A stretch of DNA of 64,000 nt from Nonomuraea helvata (lineage in GTDB: Bacteria > Actinomycetota > Actinomycetes > Streptosporangiales > Streptosporangiaceae), in the NCBI RefSeq assembly GCF_039535785.1, contig NZ_BAAAXV010000001.1, positions 2,294,001 to 2,358,000 of the forward strand. Reading direction: 5' to 3'. The translations under genes and the position numbers were made by a program. Below the pieces are notes generated by a model, which saw only the letters and a list, made by a program, of their open reading frames with translations, was not told the origin of the DNA and searched no databases. This document shows positions 40,566-49,402 of this stretch, one piece after another. Each line of letters opens with the position of its first letter. Position 1 is the first letter of the stretch.

Positions 40566-42316
40566 CGGTGACCCTGGTCAGGATGAAGATCGCGATCCTG
40601 CGCCACTCCACCAAGGGCCGGCGCGGCGGCATGATGGCCTCGGGCGGCGTTCTCGGGCTCCTGCTCGCGGCCGGCACGGTCTACCTCGCCTTCCAGGACG
40701 GCGACTGGCCGGCCGCCGCCTATGCCGTGTGGATGCTCGGCTGGATCATCGGCCCCGTCTTCTCCGGCGGCGGCGACGAGACGCTGCGGCCGGAGTTCTT
40801 CGCGCCGCTGGGGCTGCCCGCGCGGCGGCTGGCGGCGGGGCTGCTGGTGTCGGCGTTCGTGGGCGTGGCGCCGTTGATCAGCCTGGTCGCCCTGGCGGGT
40901 CTGGTCTTCGCGGCCTCGCCGGGGAACGTGCTGGTGGCGGCGCCCGCGATGGTGCTGCAGCTGGCGATCTTCGTTCTGCTGTCGAAGGTTGCCGTGGGCC
41001 TGCTGGGCATCGCGCTGCGCTCCCGGGTCGGGGCGATCGGCGCTGGGCTGATCAACGGCGCGGTGCTGGCGTTCCTGGGCCAGGCGTGGGTGTTCGCGGT
41101 GGCCTTCGGCCAGGGCGGTCGGATCCCGGCGTTCGTGCGTTACCTGCCGTCGGGGTGGGGGCTGCTCGCCGTACAGGGCGAGTACCTGGCGCTGCCCGCG
41201 ATGGCGGTGCTGGTCGCGCTGCTGCTCGCGGCGTGGGCGGCGCTGCTGGCCGGGCGGACGGGCGCGAGCCGGCCGTCGACGCGGGGCCGCCGTCCGATGC
41301 GGGCCGCCACCGCGCGGGAGGCGGTGGTGGCCAAGGAGCTGCGTACGTGGTCGCGCGACCTGGTACGCAATCACCAGCTCACGTTCGCGCTGGCCTACGG
41401 GGTGTTCTTCGCGGGCGCGCCGCTCGCGCTCGGCTGGACGGGCATGCTGCCGTGGACGGCGCCGATCTTCATCGTGATGGCGGCGGCCATGACCGCCAAC
41501 CTCTACGGCAGCGACGGCACAGCGCTCTGGCTCACTCTCATGACGCCCGGCGCGTCCGACGTGCGCGGCCGGCAGCGGGCCTGGCTGGTGACCGTGGGCC
41601 CGGTCGCGGTGTTGCTGGCGGTGGCGTTGACGCCGGTCACGGGCGGTCCGTGGCCGCTGATCCTGGCGAGCGTGGCGGCGCTGCTGGGTGGCGCGGCGGG
41701 CCTGGTGCCGCTCATCTCGGTGTACGCGCTGGTGCCCGGCATCGATCCCCAGCGGCGCGGTGGCAATCCGCTGCGCACGAGCGAGGACGACGGGGCCCTG
41801 ACGGGTCTGGTCTACCTGATGATGCTGCTCGTGGGTCTGACGGGCGCGCCTGCCGTCGTGACGGCCCTGCTGTACGGCTGGTGGGGCGTCGCGGCCGGAC
41901 TGGCGACGGGCGCGCTGTGCTACTGGGGCCTGGGCCTGCTGGCGGAGCGGCGGCTGGCGGCACAGGGCCCCGAACTGCTGCACATGATGCGCACCGGGCG
42001 GCGCCCCGAAGGCGGGGGCACGGCGTTCAAACTGCCCGACCTGCCGAAGCGGCAGCGGACGATCGTGGTGACGTGCCTGTCGCTCGGCGCGATCCCGCTG
42101 GCCCCCCAGGGCATCGTGGCCGCCGCGTTCCTGGCGAACGACCGGCTGAGGATGTCGTGGTTCCTGGCCACGTACCTGCCACCCGGACTGCGCTGGCCGA
42201 CGGCCGTCCTCATGATCCTCATCGGCCTGACCATGTACGGAGCGGGCCTGTGGATCCCCTACCGGGCCAGGAAGCGGGTCAAATCGTCGGACGGGCACCC
42301 CGAACGCAGCCCCTGA
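40556..42316 (+). CDS. ABC exporter permease
   Basis: 586 residues with about twelve hydrophobic segments. ATG 40556 lies within the end of the ATPase gene, with AAGGGG upstream. The sequence is Ala/Leu/Val-rich, and no soluble domain is large enough to suggest another function. With the preceding two genes it forms a TetR-regulated efflux operon. The family (ABC-2-like transporter) is inferred from neighbours and topology rather than a motif. Confidence 0.82.
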   Translation: MAVAVTLVRMKIAILRHSTKGRRGGMMASGGVLGLLLAAGTVYLAFQDGDWPAAAYAVWMLGWIIGPVFSGGGDETLRPEFFAPLGLPARRLAAGLLVSAFVGVAPLISLVALAGLVFAASPGNVLVAAPAMVLQLAIFVLLSKVAVGLLGIALRSRVGAIGAGLINGAVLAFLGQAWVFAVAFGQGGRIPAFVRYLPSGWGLLAVQGEYLALPAMAVLVALLLAAWAALLAGRTGASRPSTRGRRPMRAATAREAVVAKELRTWSRDLVRNHQLTFALAYGVFFAGAPLALGWTGMLPWTAPIFIVMAAAMTANLYGSDGTALWLTLMTPGASDVRGRQRAWLVTVGPVAVLLAVALTPVTGGPWPLILASVAALLGGAAGLVPLISVYALVPGIDPQRRGGNPLRTSEDDGALTGLVYLMMLLVGLTGAPAVVTALLYGWWGVAAGLATGALCYWGLGLLAERRLAAQGPELLHMMRTGRRPEGGGTAFKLPDLPKRQRTIVVTCLSLGAIPLAPQGIVAAAFLANDRLRMSWFLATYLPPGLRWPTAVLMILIGLTMYGAGLWIPYRARKRVKSSDGHPERSP

Positions 42317-42482
42317 TCCCGACGTGCCGAACCCGGCCGACCCGCCTGCCCGGTGCCCGCTCGCGTACGACGCCTGCCGTGCCGAGGAGCCCCCGCTTCA
42401 GCACCCTCGCGGGAACGGTCATCCGGCCGCGTGCCATCTTGTAACGGCGGATCGCGTCCCCGAATCTGTAGAAGGAGAGATC

Positions 42483-44279
42483 TTGTTCACCACCAGGCCC
42501 GAGCTGTCGGGTGACTTCGGCATGGTCGCCAGCACGCACTGGCTGGCCTCCGCCACCGGCATGGGCGTGCTGGAACGCGGCGGGAACGCCTTCGACGCGG
42601 CGGTGGCCGCCGGGTTCGTGCTCCAGATCGTCGAGCCGCACCTGAACGGCCCCGGCGGCGAGGTGCCGATCCTGCTGTGGAGCGAGGCCGAGCAGCAGGT
42701 GTCCACGGTGTGCGGGCAGGGCGTGGCGCCCGCCGCGGCCACCATCGAGCGCTTCCGCGAGCTGGGCCTGGACATCGTGCCCGGCACGGGGCTCCTCGCG
42801 GCCACCGTGCCGGGGGCCTTCGGCGGCTGGATGCTCATGCTGGAGCGCTGGGGCACCTGGTCGCTGGCCGACGTGCTGGCACCGGCGATCCACTACGCCG
42901 AGCACGGCGTGCCGGTGCTGGAGCGCATCTCGGCCACGATCGAGTCGGTCCAAGGATTGTTCAACAATGACTGGCCGACGTCGGCGGCGACCTGGCTGCC
43001 CGGCGGGAACGTCCCCCCGCCCGGATCGAAGCTGGCCAACCCGGTGCTGGCCGCCACCTACCGGCGGGTGGTCGCCGAGGCCGAGTCCGCGTCGAGCACC
43101 CGTGAGGGCCAGCTCGCCGCCGCCAGGAGAGCCTGGTACGAGGGGTTCGTCGCCGAGGCGATCGCCGAGTTCAGCGCGAAGACCGCCTGGCTGGACAGCT
43201 CCGGCGACGTGCACGGCGGGCTGCTCACCGGCGACGACCTGGCCGGCTGGTCCGCCACCGTCGAGGAGCCCCTCGGCTTCGACTACCACGGGCACACGGT
43301 CTACAAGACGGGGCCGTGGGGTCAGGGGCCGGTGTTCCTGCAGCAGCTCGCCCTGCTGCGGGGCTTCGACCTCGACGCGATGGGCCACCTCAGCGCCGAC
43401 TACGTGCACACGGTGACCGAGGCCGCCAAGCTCGCCTTCGCCGACCGCGAGGCCTGGTACGGCGACAACCTCGACGTGCCGGTGTCCGACCTGCTCAGCG
43501 AGGCGTACAACGCCGAGCGCCGCACGCTGGTCGGGGCCGAGGCCAGCCTCGAGCTGCGGCCCGGCGCGCCCGGCGGTCGCGCGCCCAGGCTGCCCGACTT
43601 CCCCGAGCCCGGCACGGCGAGCGCCGCGCCCGGTATCTCGGGCGCCCGCTCTCCGCAGGGCGTCGGCGAGCCGACCGTGGCCCGCGACGGCACGGTGAAG
43701 GGCGACACCTGCCACCTCGACGTCGTGGACCGGCACGGCAACATGGTCTCCGCCACCCCCAGCGGCGGCTGGCTGCAGAGCTCCCCCACGATCCCCGAGC
43801 TCGGCTTCTGCCTGGGCACCAGGGCGCAGATGTTCTGGCTGCAGGACGGCCTGCCGGCCTCGCTGCGTCCGGGGACGCGCCCGCGCACCACGCTCTCGCC
43901 GTCGTTCGCGCTCAAGGACGGCAGGCCGTGGCTGGCGTTCGGCACCCCCGGCGGCGACCAGCAGGACCAGTGGAGCGTGAACTTCTTCCTCGCCGTCGTC
44001 CACGGCCGCCTCAACCTGCAGGAGGCCATCGACACGCCCATGTTCCACTCCGAGCACTTCCCCAGCTCGTTCTTCCCGCGCGGCTCCCGCCCCGGCGTGC
44101 TGCACGCCGAGGACCGGGTGGACGCGGGCGTGCTCGCGGAGCTGCGGCGGCGCGGCCACGAGGTCGAGGCGCCGGGCCCGTGGACGCTGGGCAGGCTCAG
44201 CGCGGTCGCCCGTGACGGCGTGTTCCTCAAGGCCGCCGCCAACCCGCGCGGCGCCCAGGGCTACGCAGTCGGCCGATGA
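42483..44279 (+). CDS. ggt: Gamma-glutamyltransferase
   Basis: Cleaves or transfers the gamma-glutamyl group of glutathione-type peptides. It is made as a proenzyme that self-cleaves. 598 residues from TTG 42483, with GAAGGAG five bases upstream (the open frame runs further without a ribosome site). NAFDAAVAAGFVLQIVEPHLNGPGGE is at the N-terminal end. The autocleavage/nucleophile Thr409 is in KGDTCHLDVVD, where most homologues have TTH or TSH. SGGWLQSS and FGTPGGDQQ follow. There is no signal peptide, unlike many exported GGTs. It is coupled by ATGA to the broken TSUP gene. Confidence 0.9.
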   Translation: MFTTRPELSGDFGMVASTHWLASATGMGVLERGGNAFDAAVAAGFVLQIVEPHLNGPGGEVPILLWSEAEQQVSTVCGQGVAPAAATIERFRELGLDIVPGTGLLAATVPGAFGGWMLMLERWGTWSLADVLAPAIHYAEHGVPVLERISATIESVQGLFNNDWPTSAATWLPGGNVPPPGSKLANPVLAATYRRVVAEAESASSTREGQLAAARRAWYEGFVAEAIAEFSAKTAWLDSSGDVHGGLLTGDDLAGWSATVEEPLGFDYHGHTVYKTGPWGQGPVFLQQLALLRGFDLDAMGHLSADYVHTVTEAAKLAFADREAWYGDNLDVPVSDLLSEAYNAERRTLVGAEASLELRPGAPGGRAPRLPDFPEPGTASAAPGISGARSPQGVGEPTVARDGTVKGDTCHLDVVDRHGNMVSATPSGGWLQSSPTIPELGFCLGTRAQMFWLQDGLPASLRPGTRPRTTLSPSFALKDGRPWLAFGTPGGDQQDQWSVNFFLAVVHGRLNLQEAIDTPMFHSEHFPSSFFPRGSRPGVLHAEDRVDAGVLAELRRRGHEVEAPGPWTLGRLSAVARDGVFLKAAANPRGAQGYAVGR

Positions 44280-44480
44280 CCGATCTGCTCTTCCTGCTGG
44301 GCGCCGGTCTGCTGGCCGGTGTGGTGAACGCGCTGGCGGGCGGCGGGATACTCATCTCGTTCCCCGCGCTGCTGGCGCTCGGCTACCCGAGCCTGACCGC
44401 GTCCGTGACCAACGCGGTGGCGCTGTGGCCCGGCTACCTGGGCGGCGGGCGGGTTCCTGGGCACGCTCGTGGCCAGGGTA

Positions 44481-44863
44481 TGAACTGTTGCCGGCGCTCG
44501 CTACGTGACCTGTAGTTACGCGGAGAACTGTCGTTGGCTGTCTGGGCCGATCGGCTGCGACTTAAGGTAATCAAATGATAATGTTCAGTCACAGCCGGGT
44601 GCCTGACTGGCGCCCGGTCCCCGCCCCCATTGGTGTCCGCACCAACGGGACAGCTTCCGGCGGGGCGGTGGCCCAACAGCCGCACTCCCATCCAGGAATG
44701 CGGAGTCAGGCCCCGACAACGCGGCTCTCAACCACGGTCCGCCCGGCTCGCCGGACGGACGCGGCATCGGCTTCCACCGGATCACTTCCCGGCCTCGTCG
44801 GGAAGTGACGAGGCCACGCTGATGTCTGTTTACTCATGTAAACACAGAGAGCCGAAGACGCTC
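44481..44863. mobile_element. ~383-bp non-coding insertion in the TSUP gene (MITE-like)
   Basis: The sequence between the two TSUP fragments has no credible gene, no long terminal inverted repeats and no target duplication. It holds several strong stem-loops: 44595-44617, 44626-44649, 44782-44808 and 44829-44846 (TGTTTAC-TCAT-GTAAACA near the right end). Lack of duplication and end hairpins recall non-autonomous IS200/IS605-type elements. A 77-codon frame (44575-44808) has no support. Exact ends are uncertain by a few bases. Confidence 0.6.
44782..44815. ncRNA. Candidate structured RNA: alternative or pseudoknotted hairpins
   Basis: TCACTTCCCG (44782-44791) pairs with CGGGAAGTGA (44799-44808) around loop GCCTCGT. 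The loop can in turn pair with ACGAGGC just downstream (44808-44814). The two stems are either mutually exclusive or a tight pseudoknot. This recalls the omega-RNA scaffold at the right end of tnpB-type elements, but no expression evidence exists. Confidence 0.35.
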
Positions 44864-44947
44864 ATGTCGGCCAAGGTCCTGCGCGGCGTCGTCGTCGCGT
44901 TCGGCCTGGGCGTGGCCGTGGCGCTGGCCCTCCACCAGGCGTACGCC

Positions 44948-46033
44948 TCAAGCGACGGTGGCCTCGATGAGGTCGTCCACCACGTCGGCCAGGTCGTTGC
45001 CCCTGGCGTGCACCCGGCGCTGGCGCATGGCTCCCGAGCCCTTCGCCAGCAGCCGGTCCAGGCCGTCCTCGACGAACGCCAGGTCGCCCGCCTCCGCCAG
45101 CGCCGGCCGTACGTGCTCCAGGAGGCGGCGCGCCAGCACCGGCGCGGGCACGAGCGTGCCGTGCCGCACGTCCATGCTGTCACCCGTCAGCCCGTCGCGG
45201 GCGGCGCGCCAGTAGGCGGCGCGCAGCACCTCCGACGGGACGGGTAACCCGCGGTCGCCCCGGCCCACCGCGGCCAGCGCGGTCACGACCAGCGCGCGGA
45301 CGAGCCCGATCAGCGTGAGGCTGTCGCTCACGTCGAGCGGCACGTCGGCCACCCTGATCTCGACCGTGGGCAGCCTGGGCGACGGCCGGGCGTCCCAGTA
45401 GACCGTCTTGGGGTCGAGCAGCGCGCCCGACTCCGTGAGCGCGCGCAGGGCCAGCTCGTAGTCGCCGAACGACGGGAAGTACGGCGGTGCGCCGGACACC
45501 GGCCAGCGGCCCCAGCTGATCACCCGCCAGGACGCGTAGCCCGTGTCGCGGCCCGCGAAGAACGGCGAGTTGGCGGCCAGCGCGATCAGCGTGGGCAGCC
45601 AGGGACGCAGGTGGTTGCCGACGTAGACGGCCTGCTCCTGGTCGGGCACGTCCACGTGCACGTGCAGGGCGCAGATGCAGATCTCGTCCTGCAGCGCCCG
45701 GTAGATCACCCTGCCCTGCAGGTAGCGGACGTCGTCGGTGAGCGGGGGCGACATGACGTTCCCCAGCACGGGGATGCCGCTGGCGACCACGGCTAGCCCG
45801 CACGAGCGGGCCGCAGCGGCCACTCCCTTGCGCACGGTACGCAGTTGCGAGCCCAGCTCGCAGAGGTCGGCGGAGGGCGGCGTACGCGCCTCCACCTGGA
45901 ACCTGGTGATTTCGTACACCACGTCGAGCACATCCGTCGCCGCGGCCAGAACCTCGGCCGCTCGGGGAGCCACGTGGCGGGTGCGGGGATCGACGACGAG
46001 GTATTCCTCTTCGATCCCGATCAACGGAACCAT
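44948..46033 (-). CDS. Carboxylate-amine ligase, glutamate-cysteine ligase family 2 (YbdK-like)
   Basis: 361 residues from ATG 46033, with GAGGTG six bases upstream (GTG 46039 is less likely). The GCS2 features are LIGIEEEYLVVDP at the N-terminus, RFQVEARTPP, ALHVHVDVPD with its metal-binding residues, and SPRLPTVEIRVADVP. Members form gamma-glutamyl peptide bonds with ATP. Some are weak glutamate-cysteine ligases and others act on unknown amines. It is close to ggt but converges with the ggt/TSUP side. The true substrate is unknown. Confidence 0.87.
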   Translation of the reverse strand: MVPLIGIEEEYLVVDPRTRHVAPRAAEVLAAATDVLDVVYEITRFQVEARTPPSADLCELGSQLRTVRKGVAAAARSCGLAVVASGIPVLGNVMSPPLTDDVRYLQGRVIYRALQDEICICALHVHVDVPDQEQAVYVGNHLRPWLPTLIALAANSPFFAGRDTGYASWRVISWGRWPVSGAPPYFPSFGDYELALRALTESGALLDPKTVYWDARPSPRLPTVEIRVADVPLDVSDSLTLIGLVRALVVTALAAVGRGDRGLPVPSEVLRAAYWRAARDGLTGDSMDVRHGTLVPAPVLARRLLEHVRPALAEAGDLAFVEDGLDRLLAKGSGAMRQRRVHARGNDLADVVDDLIEATVA

Positions 46034-46044
46034 GCCCACACCTC

Positions 46045-46094
46045 GCTGGGGGAGTCCAGAACCCTCCGGAATGAGGTTGTGCCCGTCCCCCAGC
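46045..46094. repeat. Inverted repeat between VanX-like and GCS2 genes
   Basis: Perfect 9-bp arms GCTGGGGGA (46045-46053) and TCCCCCAGC (46086-46094) are separated by 32 bp, within the short gap between two minus-strand genes. It could fold in the GCS2 leader RNA or act as a weak terminator after a transcript start. Confidence 0.35.
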
Positions 46095-46123
46095 CTCTGG
46101 AAAACCCGTTCGGCAAACGGTTG

Positions 46124-46774
46124 TCAGACGGGGCCGTAAAGGGCGTGGGGAAATCCCGTGGACATGGCCCAGTAACGGTCGCCGTACGACCAGTGCCACC
46201 ACTCCGTGGGGTAGTTGACCAGGCCGGTCGGCTCCAGGGCGGCGGCGAGGACCTTGCGGTGATTACGGGCCTCGGCGGAGATGTTGGGGGCTTGCGTGTA
46301 GCAGGCGCCGTCGCTCTGCTCCGGGTTGTCGTTGACCTGGGTGCCCATGTCGTACTCGACGCCGTCGGGGTCGCACAGCGTGAGGTCCACGGCGGCACCG
46401 GCGGTGTGGGGGGCGACCTCGACGGGGGACACATACCGACTTGCCGCGATATATGCCTCGCCGGGGGAAATTTCGGGAAAGGTGCGCTGGAGCTCCGCCC
46501 GGTATCCGTCGAAGATGCTGCGCTGCGTCTCGATGGGCCGGTAGCCCTCGACGACCAGCAGGTGGAAGCCGTCGGGCAGCACGCGCTCGGCCTGCTCCAA
46601 GCGGTCGAGCAGGCCCGATCGCAGGTGCGCGTACGCGCCCCGGTCGTCCGCCATGCGCCCGTCCACGCGCAGCCGCCCGCGCACGTCGGCCAGCGGCTCG
46701 CCGCACTCCTGGACGGGGATCGCGGTCACCCGGGGGTCGGAGATCAGGACGACATCGTTGGGGGACTGCCACAT
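46124..46774 (-). CDS. VanX/DdpX-type D-Ala-D-Ala dipeptidase
   Basis: 216 residues with the M15D zinc-dipeptidase set: Arg79 (GYRP), His123 and Asp130 in APHTAGAAVD, the catalytic Glu191 and zinc His194 in PTEWWHWSYGDRYW. It hydrolyses D-Ala-D-Ala. There is no VanH/VanA nearby, so the likely role is recycling of D-Ala dipeptide or cell-wall turnover rather than glycopeptide resistance. It ends 90 bp before the GCS2 ligase start and lies 12 bp from the ROK gene on the same strand. Confidence 0.9.
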   Translation of the reverse strand: MWQSPNDVVLISDPRVTAIPVQECGEPLADVRGRLRVDGRMADDRGAYAHLRSGLLDRLEQAERVLPDGFHLLVVEGYRPIETQRSIFDGYRAELQRTFPEISPGEAYIAASRYVSPVEVAPHTAGAAVDLTLCDPDGVEYDMGTQVNDNPEQSDGACYTQAPNISAEARNHRKVLAAALEPTGLVNYPTEWWHWSYGDRYWAMSTGFPHALYGPV

Positions 46775-46786
46775 GGGCAGAAATTC

Positions 46787-47935
46787 TCACACAGTGTCGG
46801 AGAAGACCTGCTCCCGGGCCTGCTCCAGCGCTGCCACCAGCGCACCGCGCAGCACCGGGTTGCCCGTGACCCCGGTCGTGACCACGGTGGGCCGACTCAG
46901 GCACACGCGGGCCACCGCCTCCTGCACCTTGGCGGCCAGCCGCGCGCCTCCCGCCCTGCCGATCTCGCCGCTGAGCACGATCAGGCCGGGATCGAGCACG
47001 ACGGTCACCGCCGCCGCGCCCACGGCCAGCCGTCCCGCCACCTCGTCCAGGTAGGCGTCGTCGCCGTCGCGCACCAGGTCGGGCACCGAGTCACCGGTGA
47101 TGCCGTGCCGCTCGGCCAGCTCGCGCAGCGCGGCGTGGCCCACCAGGCGCTGGAACGAGCCGGACTGCGGCTCCGCGACGTCGGACGGCAGGGGCTCGCC
47201 GGGGACCGGCAGCCAGCCGATCTCGCCCGCTCCCCCGCCGATGCCCCGGTGCAGCCGGCCGCCCAGCATGACGCCGAGGCCCTGGCCCATACCGGCCCAG
47301 ATCACCACGAAGTCATCGTGTCCGACGGCCGCGCCATACGTGTGCTCGGCGAGTGCGACCAGGTTGACGTCGTTCTCGATGGTGACCGAGGTGCCGAGCG
47401 TCTGGCGCAGGCTGGCCAGCACGCCGACGTGCCAGTCGGGCAAGTCGTACGACCAGCGCACGTCGCCGGCGGCCGGGTCGACCACGCCCCGCGTGCCGAT
47501 GACGAAGGCGCGCAGCCGCGACAGGCTGACGTTCGCCGTGTCGCAGGCCCGTTGCACGGTCTCGTGGACCGCCTTGACCGGGTCACGGCCGTCGGAGGGG
47601 TTGACCGTGATCTCCACGACCACCCTGCCGGTGATGTCCGCCACAGCGACCCTGATGCTGTCGGGCAGGACCTCGAGCCCGGCGACGTACGCGCTGGAGG
47701 GCACGACGGCGTACACGGCGGCGTGCGGCCCCCTGCCGCCGGCGCGCTCCCCCGCCACCTCCACCAGCCCCCGCTCCTCCAGGCGGGCGAGCAGCTGGCC
47801 CGCGGTCACCTTGGAGAGCCCGGTCCGTTCCCCCAGCTCGGCCCGGGTGAGCGGGCCGTCGACCAGGAGCAGTTCGAGCGCCGCGCGATCGTTCAGCCTG
47901 CGCAGCAGCCGGGGGACCCCCGGGCTCCGACTCAT
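46787..47935 (-). CDS. ROK-family transcriptional regulator (copy 1)
   Basis: 382 residues. The N-terminal winged helix-turn-helix (LLRRLNDRAALELLLVDGPLTRAELGERTGLSKVTAGQLLARLEERGLV, about 9-57) is followed by a sugar-kinase-like ROK domain with IENDVNLVALAEH and GAGEIGWLPV. The zinc motif CxCGxxGCxE of many ROK proteins is absent, so it is a regulator rather than a kinase. It is divergent from the sugar importer and probably controls it. It is paralogous to the ROK gene at 53764-54945. Confidence 0.9.
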   Translation of the reverse strand: MSRSPGVPRLLRRLNDRAALELLLVDGPLTRAELGERTGLSKVTAGQLLARLEERGLVEVAGERAGGRGPHAAVYAVVPSSAYVAGLEVLPDSIRVAVADITGRVVVEITVNPSDGRDPVKAVHETVQRACDTANVSLSRLRAFVIGTRGVVDPAAGDVRWSYDLPDWHVGVLASLRQTLGTSVTIENDVNLVALAEHTYGAAVGHDDFVVIWAGMGQGLGVMLGGRLHRGIGGGAGEIGWLPVPGEPLPSDVAEPQSGSFQRLVGHAALRELAERHGITGDSVPDLVRDGDDAYLDEVAGRLAVGAAAVTVVLDPGLIVLSGEIGRAGGARLAAKVQEAVARVCLSRPTVVTTGVTGNPVLRGALVAALEQAREQVFSDTV

Positions 47936-47971
47936 TGGCGCACCCCTCTCGTCACGAATGGCTAACGGGCG

Positions 47972-48003
47972 TTTCTTTTAAGAAAGTTTCTTGTTAGTTT
48001 AGC
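47972..48003. promoter_or_regulatory. Candidate ROK operator (site 1)
   Basis: TTTCTT-TT-AAGAAA (47972-47985) is an inverted repeat. It runs into a 23-bp motif, 47981-48003 (AGAAAGTTTCTTG then TTAGTTTAGC), that recurs at 54981-55003 with 19 of 23 identical bases. It lies between the divergent ROK gene and the importer genes, in A+T-rich DNA. Likely operator and/or promoter for both directions. Confidence 0.6.
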
Positions 48004-48071
48004 AGCGTTGTTCGACATTGACGATCAGCCTGGTGCGGACCGTGGGCCGGCACCCGGGAAGGGAGAACCCT

Positions 48072-49397
48072 GTGAGGATCGCGAAGATCACAGCCGCGAC
48101 GGTCAGCACGGCCGCGCTGGCCCTGGGTCTGGCCGCCTGTGGCTCGAGCGAGACCCCCTCGTCCTCACCCAGCGCCGCCGCACCCGCCAGCAGCGGCCCC
48201 AAGTACGCCGGCAAGACCCTGACGTTCTGGCGCCTCGGGGACACCAACCCCGCCGCCCAGAAGTACACCGACGAGCTGGTCGCCGAGTTCGAGAAGGAGA
48301 CCGGCGCCAAGGTGAACGTCGAGTGGATCCCGTGGCCGCAGGTCAACGACAAGTTCACGGCCGCGGCGGCCGGCGGCACCGGGCCCGACGTGACGGAGAT
48401 CGGCAACGACCAGGTTCCGCTGTGGCAGAGCCAGGAGGCCCTGGAGCCGATCAGCGACATCGTGGCCGCCGGCGACCAGGCCCAGATCCCCAAGAACCTC
48501 ATGGGGCTGGAGACCATCGACGGCGAGACGTACGCCGTGCCGTGGGGCGGCGGCAGCCGGGCGGTGCTCTACCGCGCCGACTGGTTCAAGGAGCTCAAGA
48601 TCGAGATCCCCAAGACCTGGGACGAGCTCATGGCCGCGGCCAAGAAGATCCAGGCCAAGAAGGGCAAGGACGTCGACGGCTTCGCCTTCAACGGCGGCTC
48701 CGACGCCAACCACCTGCTCGGCGCCCTCGTCTGGACCGCCGGCGGCGACTACGCGGTCAAGCAGGGCGACAAGTGGGTCGGCAAGCTGACCGAACCCGGC
48801 TTCAAGGCGGGCTTCGCGCAGTACACCGGTCTGGTCACCGACGGCCTGTCCGGCAAGTCGCGGCTCAACCAGAACACCACCGAGATCCGTACCAGGATGG
48901 CCAACAACAAGGTGGGCATGTACCTCACCGCGTCGTGGGACCTGCCGGGGATCGCGGAGGACAGCAAGGGCAAGCTCAAGGGCGACAAGCTGGCCTTCTT
49001 CCCGCTCCCGGCGAAGGATGGCGGCGAGGCGCAGTCGTTCCTGGGCGGCAACGACATCGCCGTGTGGGGCTCCGCCAAGGAGAAGGACGCGGCCAAGGAG
49101 TTCGTGAAGCTGGCCTCCAACAAGCAGTGGGGCGTCAAGTACGCCACCGACGGCGGTCTGCTCCCCGTCTACCCCGACGCCCTCGCCGCGCTGTCCAGCG
49201 ACCCGGCTCAGGCGCCGTTCGCCGCCGCCTTCGCCAAGGCCAAGGCCTTCCCCGCCGACCCGCAGTGGACGGAGGCCAACGAGACCAAGGCGGTGCTGCA
49301 GAACGCGGCCCGCAAGGTCATCGAGGGCAAGGCGAGCGCGGATGACGCGCTGGCCGCGGCCAACAAGGAACTCGAAGACATCCTCAACGCCTCCTGA
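48072..49397 (+). CDS. Sugar ABC importer, substrate-binding lipoprotein (chitobiose/DasA-like)
   Basis: 441 residues from GTG 48072, with AAGGGAG upstream. The lipoprotein signal ends in LAAC (Cys23). The SBP_bac_1 fold is recognisable (LTFWRLGDTNPAAQKYTDELVAEFEKETGAKVNVEW; GGTGPDVTEIGNDQ). With two permeases and a GH3 hexosaminidase downstream, the ligand is probably an N-acetylglucosamine oligosaccharide, as for Streptomyces DasA. That is inferred from context. There is no dedicated ATPase gene; such systems use a shared MsiK-type ATPase. Confidence 0.88.
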   Translation: MRIAKITAATVSTAALALGLAACGSSETPSSSPSAAAPASSGPKYAGKTLTFWRLGDTNPAAQKYTDELVAEFEKETGAKVNVEWIPWPQVNDKFTAAAAGGTGPDVTEIGNDQVPLWQSQEALEPISDIVAAGDQAQIPKNLMGLETIDGETYAVPWGGGSRAVLYRADWFKELKIEIPKTWDELMAAAKKIQAKKGKDVDGFAFNGGSDANHLLGALVWTAGGDYAVKQGDKWVGKLTEPGFKAGFAQYTGLVTDGLSGKSRLNQNTTEIRTRMANNKVGMYLTASWDLPGIAEDSKGKLKGDKLAFFPLPAKDGGEAQSFLGGNDIAVWGSAKEKDAAKEFVKLASNKQWGVKYATDGGLLPVYPDALAALSSDPAQAPFAAAFAKAKAFPADPQWTEANETKAVLQNAARKVIEGKASADDALAAANKELEDILNAS

Positions 49398-49402
49398 AAC
49401 CT

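Larger units (their letters stand above)
44276..44950 (+). pseudogene. TSUP (TauE/SafE) permease, disrupted by deletion and insertion
   Basis: The first 58 codons (MTDLLFLLGAGLLAGVVNALAGGGILISF...NAVALWPGYLGG) are the N-terminus of a sulfite/sulfonate-type TSUP exporter. At 44446-44453 the frame shifts directly into GFLGTLVARV, which belongs near the family's C-terminus, so about 150 codons are missing. That segment is cut at 44480 by about 383 bp of foreign sequence. The C-terminal SAKVLRGVVVAFGLGVAVALAL resumes at 44867. Removing the insert restores the spacing A-R-x5-V-L-R-G expected for the family. It is coupled to ggt by ATGA. The gene cannot make a working transporter. Confidence 0.78.

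Noticed and set aside
44575..44808. 77-codon frame in the TSUP insertion, considered as a transposase remnant
   Set aside because: No TnpB or transposase motif is present; it overlaps the hairpins and is probably non-coding.
46124..46774. Vancomycin resistance cluster suggested by the VanX-like gene
   Set aside because: No vanH, vanA or VanRS-type genes lie nearby; an isolated D-Ala-D-Ala dipeptidase is better explained by wall turnover.
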